Shown here in pieces: positions 25,376 to 33,331 of a DNA stretch of 64,000 bases (positions are counted from its first letter, which is position 1; every line of letters starts with the position of its first letter). The notes below the pieces were generated by a model. It had not been told where the DNA came from and made no database searches. It worked only from the letters and a program-made list of their open reading frames with translations. The stretch is from JACCTH01 sp035281645 (lineage in GTDB: Bacteria > Actinomycetota > Acidimicrobiia > Spongiisociales > ZC4RG35): NCBI GenBank assembly GCA_035281645.1, contig DATEDN010000145.1, forward strand, positions 73,358 to 137,357. Direction: 5' to 3'. A program made the position numbers and the translations under genes.

Positions 25376-27403
25376 TCAAGAAGAGGCGGCCTGTGACGAC
25401 TGCCAGCGCTTGATCGCCGCTATTAGATGAATCCACTCGACCTGGCGCGCCTTCGAATCGGCCCGGAGGGCGGCAAGGGCCGATTCCCGCAGCACGCCGG
25501 CGAGGTCGGCCATGGACATCCCCTCTGTCACCTCGGCCAGCTTGGCCTTGTCGACATCGTCGGCGAAGGGAACGTCGGAGAGATCGATGAGGGCGCGGCG
25601 GGCGGCGGCATCAGGCAGTCCAATCTCGATCTGGGTCTCGAAACGGCCGGCCCGTAGCAAGGCGGGGTCGATCAGATCTGCCCGGTTGGTGGCGCCGATG
25701 ACGGCCACATTGCCTCGCTCGGTGATTCCGTCCATCTCGGTGAGGAGGGCGGCCACGACCGAGTCGGTGACCGTGGTGGTCGAGCGCCCTCGCACCGGGG
25801 CTAGAGCGTCGATCTCATCGAAGAAGATGATGGCCGGCGCTGCCGCCCGGGCTCGGCTGAAGAGCTCACGTACGGCTCGCTCGGATTCCCCAACGTATTT
25901 GTCCAAGAGCTCGGCACCTTTGACGGGGAAAAAGGCGCTCCCCGCTTCGTGGGCGAGGGCACGGACGACAAAGGTCTTGCCGGTCCCCGGGGGACCATAG
26001 AGAAGGATGCCGCGGGGTGGATCGATGCCCATGCTCTGGAAGCGGCCGGGATCGGTAATCGGCCAAACCACAGCCTCGACCAGCCGTTGCTTGACTTCGT
26101 CGAGGTTGGCTACCTTGTCGAACCCGTAGTTGGGCATTTCCCCCAGCGAGAGCGACCCGAGGGAAGGATTCGTGTCGCGGATTGCCTCGATGAGGTCGTC
26201 GTTGGTGAGCTTGGCACCGGGTGTGCGAGCGAGTCGGGTCGAGGCCTGAATCACCGCCGCCACCACGTCGGTGCCGCTGAACCCGGCCGAGCGTCCGGCA
26301 AGCAACGCGTAATCGATATCCGCCGCCGGAACCCGTGCCAGAGCCGCCTCGAAGAGAAGCTGTCGCCGGTGGAGGTCAGGCGGGGGAATCGTCAACGACC
26401 GGGGAAGCAACGGGCTAGAGGCGATCGCCGCATCGAGCGCCGCTCGAGAGGAGCAGCCGATCACACAGGCCCGACCGGGCTGAGACGTCAAGGAGTCGAG
26501 AAACCAACGAAGGACTGCTGTCATCTGGGTACGGAACGGAGCCATGCCTTCGTCTCCGGAGACCAATTCGAGGCGGTCGACGAAGATCACGGCCGGAGCC
26601 GAAGTGGTCCGGATTGCCGCCTCGAGCACGTCGAGCAACTTCTCGGGCTTGAAGACCTGGTCGAGTGGGACCTCGTGGACGCTGGCTCCGGCCTCGGCTG
26701 CGGCAGCGGCGACCAACTCGGACTTCCCACAGCCTTGGGGGCCTTCGAGGAGGACGCCGGCTACGCGCGGCAGTCCCCAGGCGGTAGGAAGATCGGAGCT
26801 GGACGTGAGGAGCGAGAGCCAGCCGGTGAGGAGATCCCTTTGATCGTCGAGTCCCGCCAAGAGGGCCTCCGATCGACTCGGCCCCGGCGCAGGAGCAGGC
26901 GCGGTCTGCTCCCGCTTTTCGAGTGGGCCCTGCACCTCCGGGCTCGGTTCGTCATCGTCGCCGAAGATGAACCGTGTGCCGGGTCCGACCAGGCCAGCAT
27001 CGCCAGGTTCGACCTGAACCACTCTGACCGCGACCACTTCGGTAGTTCCCGTTTCCGCGCCCGGTATCGAGGCCTGGTCGCCGTCGGAGAGAGGGCGGCC
27101 CTGCCAGTAACGCTGCAGCACCTTGGCATCGACGAGCCGGTCGCCGCTCAGCCGGACGACGGCGGCATGACCGAGGACGGCTCGGACCGCATCGACCGAT
27201 TGGCCCTCGGCGACATCGGCATTCGACATCGCCTGCGGGCCAAGGTGGAGGGCAGTGCTGTCTTTAGTATCGCCAGCTTTGACCAAAACGTGGGTCTTCC
27301 CGATCTTCAAAACCCCTCCATAGGGAAGGCCTAATGCCTTCAAAAGGGTGGCATCGGCACGAGCAACGGGGTCGACGCCCTGGCGAACGATGAATCGCAT
27401 CAA
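25376..27403 (-). CDS. Cdc48-like AAA+ ATPase with two ATPase domains
   Basis: A 675-residue Cdc48/VCP-type unfoldase of the kind found in actinobacteria. Domains: N-terminal substrate-binding double-psi-barrel-like region (about 1-140), a Pro/Ala linker, AAA domain D1 with Walker A GPQGCGKSE, and D2 with the second region of homology NYGFDKVANLDEVKQRL, Walker A GPPGTGKTF, pore loop KYVGESE, Walker B IIFFDEIDAL and Arg finger region LLRAGRFETQIEI. In D1 the Walker B reads VIFVDRLELV, with Arg where the catalytic Glu should be, so D1 may bind but not hydrolyse ATP. Hexamer formation and protein unfolding are inferred from the family. It heads toward the HExxH membrane gene. Confidence 0.92.
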   Translation of the reverse strand: MMRFIVRQGVDPVARADATLLKALGLPYGGVLKIGKTHVLVKAGDTKDSTALHLGPQAMSNADVAEGQSVDAVRAVLGHAAVVRLSGDRLVDAKVLQRYWQGRPLSDGDQASIPGAETGTTEVVAVRVVQVEPGDAGLVGPGTRFIFGDDDEPSPEVQGPLEKREQTAPAPAPGPSRSEALLAGLDDQRDLLTGWLSLLTSSSDLPTAWGLPRVAGVLLEGPQGCGKSELVAAAAAEAGASVHEVPLDQVFKPEKLLDVLEAAIRTTSAPAVIFVDRLELVSGDEGMAPFRTQMTAVLRWFLDSLTSQPGRACVIGCSSRAALDAAIASSPLLPRSLTIPPPDLHRRQLLFEAALARVPAADIDYALLAGRSAGFSGTDVVAAVIQASTRLARTPGAKLTNDDLIEAIRDTNPSLGSLSLGEMPNYGFDKVANLDEVKQRLVEAVVWPITDPGRFQSMGIDPPRGILLYGPPGTGKTFVVRALAHEAGSAFFPVKGAELLDKYVGESERAVRELFSRARAAAPAIIFFDEIDALAPVRGRSTTTVTDSVVAALLTEMDGITERGNVAVIGATNRADLIDPALLRAGRFETQIEIGLPDAAARRALIDLSDVPFADDVDKAKLAEVTEGMSMADLAGVLRESALAALRADSKARQVEWIHLIAAIKRWQSSQAASS

Positions 27404-27422
27404 GGGCGATGGTAGGAAGAGG

Positions 27423-29105
27423 TCAGGCGGCGCTTAGATGGGGAATCGCTGCCGCCGGGAGAACCAGCGGTCCGCTCGATTCGATGACCCGAACCCTGCC
27501 ACCAGTCATCCATTGCCAGATCAGGTGGGCCTCCTCGGCGGCGTCCATGGTGGGTGGCACCGGATAGCTGGCGGCTGGGGGACCGTCGTCGGGCTCGATC
27601 GGCGTGGCCAGCAAAGGCGGGGTCTGCCCAGCTCTCCACGCCGCCACGAGCCGTCCCTGATCGACCACCACCCGCTCGCCCAGGTTGCTTTCCAATTCGA
27701 TCCGGCCGGCGGCGGACAGTGCCTGCCAGGCCCGGGCCCGCTCCAAGGCCCGGGCGAGGGCCCGATGGCGATCGCGCATCTGAGCGGCCTCCTCAAACCG
27801 GCGCTCGCTGGCCAGACGCCGCATCTTGTGAGCGATGGGATCGAGGACCAACCCGGGATCCTGACCGAGGGCGCCGACGATGGTGTCTATCACCTGTGCG
27901 TAGAGATCGGCGCTGAGCCCACCCGCACAGGGACAAAGCGCCACCCCCATCTGCCCCGGAGCGCAGAGGCCTTGACGACTTCCTGCCCGGCCCGTGCAGC
28001 GGCGCAGTTGGGTCGACGCCCATAGGGCTTCCACGACCAGGTCGGCGGCCCTTTTGGAGCGAAAAGGGCCGAGCCACATTCGCCCCCGGCTGGCCAAATT
28101 GTGGGCGATGCTGAGACGCGGGAACTGCTCCTCGGTGAGGCGGACAAAAAGCGTGCGTCGGGGTGGGCGGGAGCGCTGATTGAAACGAGGCCGCTGAGCG
28201 TGGATCAGACGCAGCTCGGTGATCTCCGATTCCAGGCTGTGGGCGCAAACCCGGTACTCGACTCGATGCAGTTGTCGAAGAAGATCGCCGATCCGACGCC
28301 TTTCATCTCCATAGAAGTAGCTGCGGACCCGGGTACGAAGGTTGTCGGCCTTTCCCACGTAGATGAGCTCCTCGTTCCGATCGAAGAACATGTAAACGCC
28401 GGGAGAGCGGGGAAGTCCTTCGGTGAGATGGAGCTTTTGGTAGTAGCTCGATCCCCGGGCGGTGGGAAGCAGCAGAAGCTCGTCAAGACCGGTGATCCCG
28501 ATCGTTCCGGCCCGTTCGAGCAAGGCGTGGAAGACATGGGCGGTGGCCCGGGCATCTTCCAACGCCCGGTGGATGGGGGGAAAGGGGGAGCGGAAGTGAC
28601 GGGCGAGGGTCGCCAGGGTGAGGTCACGAACCTCGGGCCGGATCAGCCTTCGAGCCAGGCCAACCGTGTCGACGTGTCTTCTCCCGGCGGGTTCTGAGCC
28701 AACCAGGGGATAGTCGAGTCGTCTGCAGACAGAGTCGAGAAATGACAGGTCGAAACGGACATTGTGACCGACGATGATCGTGCCTCGACAGAACTCGAGG
28801 AAGGGGGGGAGGGCGGCCTCGATCGGAGGAGCGGCCACCACCATTTGTTGGGTGATCCCGGTGAGGATGGTGATGAACGGGGGGATGCCGACGCCAGGGT
28901 TGACGAGGGTGGCAAATGATCCCACCAGTTCCCCGCCGCGGTACTTCACCGCTCCGATCTCAGTGATGGAGCAGGTCCGCGGGGAACCACCCGTGGTTTC
29001 GAGATCGAGCACGCAGAAGGTGACGTCGTAAAGCGGGGCTCCCAGATCGTCGAGGGTGAGCTGGCGCACCTTGGCACCATAAATCGAACAACTGTTCGAA
29101 GGCAA
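27423..29105 (-). CDS. DnaQ-like exonuclease fused to UvrC-like GIY-YIG nuclease
   Basis: A 560-residue two-nuclease fusion found widely in actinobacteria. The N-terminal third is a DEDDh 3'-5' exonuclease: FCVLDLETTGG (metal Asp/Glu), VGHNVRFDLSFLD and HRALEDARATAHV. The middle is a GIY-YIG endonuclease as in UvrC/Cho (SPGVYMFFDRNEELIYVGKA, residues about 235-255), followed by a UvrC-like region with CTGRAGSRQGLCAPGQ Cys residues and a UVR-type helix pair (RRLASERRFEEAAQMRDRHRAL starts it). The UvrC C-terminal RNase-H-like nuclease and HhH domains are absent. A DNA repair role is likely from the domains. Starts at 29105; shorter starts are possible. Confidence 0.92.
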   Translation of the reverse strand: MPSNSCSIYGAKVRQLTLDDLGAPLYDVTFCVLDLETTGGSPRTCSITEIGAVKYRGGELVGSFATLVNPGVGIPPFITILTGITQQMVVAAPPIEAALPPFLEFCRGTIIVGHNVRFDLSFLDSVCRRLDYPLVGSEPAGRRHVDTVGLARRLIRPEVRDLTLATLARHFRSPFPPIHRALEDARATAHVFHALLERAGTIGITGLDELLLLPTARGSSYYQKLHLTEGLPRSPGVYMFFDRNEELIYVGKADNLRTRVRSYFYGDERRRIGDLLRQLHRVEYRVCAHSLESEITELRLIHAQRPRFNQRSRPPRRTLFVRLTEEQFPRLSIAHNLASRGRMWLGPFRSKRAADLVVEALWASTQLRRCTGRAGSRQGLCAPGQMGVALCPCAGGLSADLYAQVIDTIVGALGQDPGLVLDPIAHKMRRLASERRFEEAAQMRDRHRALARALERARAWQALSAAGRIELESNLGERVVVDQGRLVAAWRAGQTPPLLATPIEPDDGPPAASYPVPPTMDAAEEAHLIWQWMTGGRVRVIESSGPLVLPAAAIPHLSAA

Positions 29106-29114
29106 GGACCACGT

Positions 29115-29663
29115 CTAGGGGCGGTGGTGGTGCCGGTCGACCTCGTCACGTTGGTAGATCTCTTCGAGGCGTCGGCGAGCCCGATGGATCGCCACCCGCA
29201 CGGTGCCGATGGCGGTGCCCAAGCGGCCGCCGATCTCCTCATATTCGAGTCCCTCAACCTCTCTTAACCACAGAAGCTCGCGGTCCCGCGGCGAGAGCTG
29301 AGCTAGAGCGGCCAGGATGCGACGGTGCTCTTCCCTTTCGATAGAGAGCTCTTCGGGAGTCGCCGGGGAAATCATGGCGTCGGTGGGCCGGGCACTTCGG
29401 CGTCGCCGATAAAAGTTGCGCAAGCGGTTGCGGGCGATCGACCAGAACCAGGCTTCGAAAGCCTGCGGTTCCCGCAGACGGGATATCCCCTTGACGATGG
29501 CTTCCGCAGTCTCGGCGGCAAGATCGTCGGCGCTATGCAAATCGAGCCCGAGTCCGAGGAAGAAGGCGACTATCCGCGGGTGGCCGAGGGTGAGGAGTTC
29601 AGTCAGTGCCCTCGAGTCGCCGGCAATCGCCTGTCGGACGGTGTCGGCGTAAGGGGGCCACAC
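29115..29663 (-). CDS. ECF RNA polymerase sigma factor
   Basis: A 182-residue sigma-70 family factor. Seen: region 2 with DDLAAETAEAIVKGISRLREP and WFWSIARNRLRNFYRRRR, and region 4 with LAQLSPRDRELLWLREVEGL, then YEEIGGRLGTAIGTVRVAIHRARRRL, a clear helix-turn-helix. A DUF5667-like membrane protein is encoded 79 bases upstream on the same strand and may control it. The exonuclease/GIY-YIG gene begins 9 bases downstream, so this factor is embedded in a larger minus-strand run. The targets are unknown. Confidence 0.9.
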   Translation of the reverse strand: MWPPYADTVRQAIAGDSRALTELLTLGHPRIVAFFLGLGLDLHSADDLAAETAEAIVKGISRLREPQAFEAWFWSIARNRLRNFYRRRRSARPTDAMISPATPEELSIEREEHRRILAALAQLSPRDRELLWLREVEGLEYEEIGGRLGTAIGTVRVAIHRARRRLEEIYQRDEVDRHHHRP

Positions 29664-29742
29664 CTAAATCTGGAGGGCCGGGTCCACCGCGCCCAGATCC
29701 CTAGCCATCCTCACAGACTATTGCCTGCGAGTTGCTCCCCCC

Positions 29743-30444
29743 TTAGGGATTGGAACTGCCCTGCCCCCGGCCGCCGCCCTGGCTGCCCGCACGATCCTGT
29801 CCGGGGGCGATATCCGAAGGGTTATCTGTCTGTCCGGGGGCGGTCACTCCAGGATTCTCACCACCAGCGACCCCCTGGCTGGCGGTCTCGGCCACCTCCC
29901 GGGCTGCCGCTTTGACATTGCTGATTGCATCTTCCAGGGCGTCGGGGTCACCGCTTTGAGCAGCTTCATGCACGGAGGAAGCAGCTCCCACCAGGTCTTT
30001 CACCTCGTCGCGCACGGCTAGCGAGCTGCCGCTTCCAGAGAGCACGCCGACCTCGGCTTGGAGGCTCTCATCGTCTGCCAGGATCTCTGTGACGACTAGG
30101 AGCGCCCGGTCGGTGTGACCACCCTCGGCCAGTTCCAGCGCCTCCGCCACGCGCTCGGGAACATGGTCCTGGGCTGCGAATCGGTCGGATACCCATTCGT
30201 AGGCCCGATCTACCGGATACAAGAATTCACCGGGGACAGCAGGATCGGCAGCCTGGGCCAGGGCCACGTTGGCGAGGGCAAATAGAGCGGTGCTGACGAC
30301 GACTGCAATCCAGGCCCGGGACCTTCGTGGGCGACGTCGTCCCACGGCGGCAGCCGCCACCCGACGGGAATCGTCGGCAGCCACCCGCTGGCGGAGGAAC
30401 TCCCCGAGTGATCGGAGATCCTCGTATGGACGGTTTCTAGACAT
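29743..30444 (-). CDS. DUF5667-like membrane protein, possible anti-sigma or regulator
   Basis: A 233-residue single-pass protein. Seen: basic cytoplasmic N-terminus of about 50 residues, a membrane helix (AWIAVVVSTALFALANVALA), directly followed by the DUF5667 hallmark DPAVPGEFLYPVDRAYEWV, a helical exterior domain, and a Gly/Asn/Pro/Gln-rich tail (APGQTDNPSDIAPGQDRAG) of low complexity. I start it at the ATG at 30444, overlapping the nitroreductase stop by 8 bases; a start at 30468 would overlap by 32. Such proteins often lie beside ECF sigma genes, as here (29115-29663), so a role in holding that factor is a fair inference; no zinc anti-sigma motif is present. Confidence 0.8.
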   Translation of the reverse strand: MSRNRPYEDLRSLGEFLRQRVAADDSRRVAAAAVGRRRPRRSRAWIAVVVSTALFALANVALAQAADPAVPGEFLYPVDRAYEWVSDRFAAQDHVPERVAEALELAEGGHTDRALLVVTEILADDESLQAEVGVLSGSGSSLAVRDEVKDLVGAASSVHEAAQSGDPDALEDAISNVKAAAREVAETASQGVAGGENPGVTAPGQTDNPSDIAPGQDRAGSQGGGRGQGSSNP

Positions 30445-31120
30445 CACCTCGACTCGCAGGTAGCTCATCCTCGGTTTTCGTTACAGGATTGCTATGGGCC
30501 TCCTGACCGTAACTAGCCCCTTTCTGAGGTCTCCAGCGCTCGTAATGCACCACCAGATCTTGGGCTTTCCAACCCCGCTCGAGAGACCGCGAGCGCCGAT
30601 CCGGGAGAGGAAAGCCCAGAGTCACGATCCCCAACGGGTTCACCTCCGCGGGGATCTCAAGGAGTTCACGGAGGCCGGGGAGGGAGTGGACGCCTATAAA
30701 ACCGGCCGCCAGACCCTCCTCCACTGCTCCCAGCAGCACCAGCATCAGTGCGGCTCCGGCGTCCACCCACCAATACGGGATCGGCCATTCGATCTCCGAT
30801 CCATCCGATCTGAGCTTGTCGGGTTCTTGGTAGCGCTCGTGGTAAGCCTGCTCGGACACGGCCACCACGAGGTGAACCGGAGCTTTCGAAATCCAAGGGT
30901 CGAAGCCGGTGGCAACGTAGGTCGATTCCTCGGCCAGTTCGGCGATGGCTTGTCGGGTCGACTCCTCGGTGACGACGATGAAGCTTACGCCCTGGCTAAA
31001 GCCAGCCGAAGGGGCTTTGCGTGCGGCGCTGACAATCCGCTCGATGGATTCCGCTGGTACCGGGTCGGGTCGGAAGTTGCGGACCATTCGTCGCTTCCGG
31101 AGAACGTCGACGAAGTCCAT
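30437..31120 (-). CDS. Nitroreductase-family flavoprotein
   Basis: A 227-residue FMN-dependent oxidoreductase. Seen: N-terminal RKRRMVRNFRPDPVP with the FMN-binding Arg residues, AARKAPSAGFSQG typical of the family, a mid-domain WVDAGAALMLVLLGAVEEGLAAGF, and the C-terminal NPLGIVTLGFP. It reduces nitro, quinone or other electron-poor substrates with NAD(P)H; which one is unknown. The start is 3 bases after the end of the PntA-like gene, so they are likely cotranscribed, and the end overlaps the DUF5667-like start. Some members of the family act in F420 or B12-ligand pathways, but nothing in the context says so. Confidence 0.9.
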   Translation of the reverse strand: MDFVDVLRKRRMVRNFRPDPVPAESIERIVSAARKAPSAGFSQGVSFIVVTEESTRQAIAELAEESTYVATGFDPWISKAPVHLVVAVSEQAYHERYQEPDKLRSDGSEIEWPIPYWWVDAGAALMLVLLGAVEEGLAAGFIGVHSLPGLRELLEIPAEVNPLGIVTLGFPLPDRRSRSLERGWKAQDLVVHYERWRPQKGASYGQEAHSNPVTKTEDELPASRGDV

Positions 31121-31123
31121 GGC

Positions 31124-32239
31124 TTATAAGCCGCCGGCCACCAGTTCCCGAATGCGGGGGTGCCTGACCTCGCCGCCGTAGGTCACGGTGACCTGGTTCA
31201 AGATGTCATCGGAGAGATCGAGAAACCCATCTGGACCGATGATCTCGATGAGGGCGGCGACGTTGCGGGAATACATCTGGCTGGCGTCGTAGGGTTTGCG
31301 GGAGGGGAGATCGGTATAGCCAATCACGTGCACCCCTCCATGCTCGAATGCCTCTCCGGGCTTCGTGAGAGCGCAATTGCCACCGGTGGTGGCGGCGACG
31401 TCGACGACTACCGATCCCGGTCGCATCGACTCCACCATCGCGGTCGTGATGAGGAGCGGCGCCTCCTTGCCGGGGATGGCGGCCGTGGCGATAACGACAT
31501 CAGCCGTCGCCACCGGGCCAGCCAGGCTGGCCCGCACCCTTTCCTCGGCGTCGGTTTCGAGCGCACGGGCGTAGCCGCCATTGCTAGCGGCATCCTGGGG
31601 CTCCAGCTCGGACTCGATAAAGCTCGCACCGAGGCTGCGGATCTGCTCGGCGGCCGCGGCTCGCACGTCGAAGGCCGAGACCACCGCCCCCAGCCGGCGG
31701 CAGGTGGCGATGGCCTGCAGACCCGCCACCCCGGCTCCGAGGACGAGCGCCCGGGCGGGCGGGATTGTGCCTGCGGCGGTGGTCAGCATCGGAAAGAATC
31801 GATCACATGCCTTGGCTCCTTCAAGAGCCGCCTGGTAGCCCGAAACCGTCGCTTGCGAGGAAAGGGCGTCCATCGCCTGTGCCCGGGTGGTGCGGGGAAC
31901 GAGCTCGAATGCCAGCCCTGCGATCCCACGGCTGGCATAGGAAGACATCTGCCCAGGGTCCTCGAGCGGGCGTAGCAAGCCGAGAACCATGGTGTGCCGA
32001 AGGCTGGAGTCTCGGGGTGCGTTGACCGTCGCCACCAGATCCGACTCGAACACATCCGCCCGCCCAACCACCGTTGCCCCCTCTGCTCGGTAGGCGTCAT
32101 CGGAAAGTCCGGCCCGGGCCCCTGCTCGCTCCTCAACCATAACCGAGTGACCCCTCTGGGTGAGCCGCTTGACGATGTGGGGCGTGATCGCCACCCGTCG
32201 TTCTGCGGTCTCGGTCTCTCGGAGGACGCCGATCTTCAT
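31124..32239 (-). CDS. NAD(P) transhydrogenase alpha-subunit-like / alanine dehydrogenase family protein
   Basis: A 371-residue soluble NAD-binding protein of the PntA-N/AlaDH family. Seen: N-terminal MKIGVLRETETAERRVAITP (typical of both), a KSDIV-like mid-block, the Rossmann motif VLGAGVAGLQAIATCRRLGAVVSAFDVR (short form GAGVAG), a TAAIPGKEAPLLIT block, and a C-terminal VIGYTDLPSRKPYDAS, which points to transhydrogenase alpha rather than alanine dehydrogenase. The matching membrane parts (pntAB, pntB) are not adjacent, so it is either complemented from elsewhere or has another role. Start is an ATG, downstream of the intergenic TCTGATG repeat. Confidence 0.88.
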   Translation of the reverse strand: MKIGVLRETETAERRVAITPHIVKRLTQRGHSVMVEERAGARAGLSDDAYRAEGATVVGRADVFESDLVATVNAPRDSSLRHTMVLGLLRPLEDPGQMSSYASRGIAGLAFELVPRTTRAQAMDALSSQATVSGYQAALEGAKACDRFFPMLTTAAGTIPPARALVLGAGVAGLQAIATCRRLGAVVSAFDVRAAAAEQIRSLGASFIESELEPQDAASNGGYARALETDAEERVRASLAGPVATADVVIATAAIPGKEAPLLITTAMVESMRPGSVVVDVAATTGGNCALTKPGEAFEHGGVHVIGYTDLPSRKPYDASQMYSRNVAALIEIIGPDGFLDLSDDILNQVTVTYGGEVRHPRIRELVAGGL

Positions 32240-32280
32240 GGAAAAAGACTAAAGAGGGAACAGAAAAGACGAAAGACGGA

Positions 32281-32352
32281 CAGACATCAGACTTCAGACA
32301 TCAGATCGAGCCGCGGACTATCTGAAATCTGACATCTGATGTCTGTTGTCTG
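32281..32352. repeat. TCTGATGTCTGA-family repeat, copy 1
   Basis: A block built from short direct and inverted units of 7-8 bases: CAGACATCAGACTTCAGACATCAGAT on the left (32281-32306; longest unbroken unit CAGACATCAGA), a GC-rich centre, then TCTGAAATCTGACATCTGATG and GTCTGTTGTCTG on the right (32320-32352). Left and right parts are inverted relative to each other. It fills part of the 312-base gap between the divergent PntA-like and USP/CBS genes. The same units recur at 47171-47251. Confidence 0.82.
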
Positions 32353-32551
32353 GCACACTGACCGCCCATGACGGGGTGCCCTGATCTGGCCGGTTGACCC
32401 GCAGGCCCCGATTCCGGGTCTCGGCAGCCGAGACCCGCGGGTCTGTTACACCCGGGGCAAAGGTTGTTCAGAGCTGGCGGAGCTCCTCGCTCCGGCGTCA
32501 AGCCGGGTCACCGGCGACCTCGACGAAGCCTGCATCCGTGCCCGCGCCGAC

Positions 32552-33328
32552 TTGCTCGTTACCCGCAGGCCTCCTGGTGGTTTTTCTCTGGTGAGTGTCG
32601 TTTCCCCCCTTGACTTCGATCCCACCGAGGTCACCGCGGTCGTAGCCGCCATCGCCGGCGGCCCCCACTCCCAGCTCAACGTCCAGGTATCCGACCATCT
32701 CGCCCGGCGGCTCAACGTCGATGTCCACATTGCCACCGCCTATAGCGAGAGCGACGCATCCGAGGAGGCCGAATCGCTCGTCGCTCGTCTGGGCGAATTT
32801 GTCCCCCATGCCAAGCAGCTATCTATTCAGGCCCTCGATCTCACCGACTTCGTCAAGGCCCTTCCGGCGGGTGCCTTGCTCGTCCTGGGCGAGGCCGGCG
32901 GTTCGCTCCTCTCTCGGCTGGTGTTCGGACCTGGTGCGCGGCTGCGGGCCCGAGCTCAGGCCGGGGCGATCATCGTTCGGGCCGCTCCTCCGCGGGTATT
33001 TCAGGTGATGGATGACCCGGTCTTCGTGGGACCTCTCCACCTCGCCGGCGACGGGCGGCGCCTATACGACGATGAGCGGGTGGCGGTGGTCGAAGGAGGC
33101 AAGTTGGTCGGCGTCGTCGAACGGACCCGGCTGGTAGGGGCGGCGGCCGATGTTCCCATCGCCAACCTGATGGATGATCCGATCTCGGTCTCGGCGACGA
33201 TGTCGTTGGTCGAAGCCGCCAGCTCGATCTCGGGAGCCCGCCAAGAATCGGGTGAGCCAAACAGGTTGTCAGGCCCGTGGCCGGTTGTCGATGGTCACGG
33301 GCATCTCATCGGAACCTACAGGCAGTAG
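32552..33328 (+). CDS. Universal-stress-like plus CBS-domain protein (N-terminus unresolved)
   Basis: A protein of at least 258 residues. Seen: a USP-type alpha/beta fold with the C-terminal nucleotide-binding signature GEAGGSLLSRLVFGPGARLRARAQAGAIIVR (short form GPGARLRARA), then a CBS-like part from about 150 (DDPVFVGPLHLAGDGRRLYDDERVAVVEGGKLVGVV and PVVDGHGHLIGTYRQ region). The start is not clear: TTG at 32552 is the only common start, but the frame stays open and looks coding back to a TGA at 32369 (residues such as ELAELLAPASSRVTGDLDEACIRARAD are encoded), with only CTG codons there. The true start may be upstream or a sequence error may hide it. It precedes an alpha/beta hydrolase by 3 bases. 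Confidence 0.65.
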   Translation: MLVTRRPPGGFSLVSVVSPLDFDPTEVTAVVAAIAGGPHSQLNVQVSDHLARRLNVDVHIATAYSESDASEEAESLVARLGEFVPHAKQLSIQALDLTDFVKALPAGALLVLGEAGGSLLSRLVFGPGARLRARAQAGAIIVRAAPPRVFQVMDDPVFVGPLHLAGDGRRLYDDERVAVVEGGKLVGVVERTRLVGAAADVPIANLMDDPISVSATMSLVEAASSISGARQESGEPNRLSGPWPVVDGHGHLIGTYRQ

Positions 33329-33331
33329 CGA

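Noticed and set aside
32281..32352. CRISPR array
   Set aside because: The units are 7-8 bases, without spacer-repeat structure and with both orientations present.
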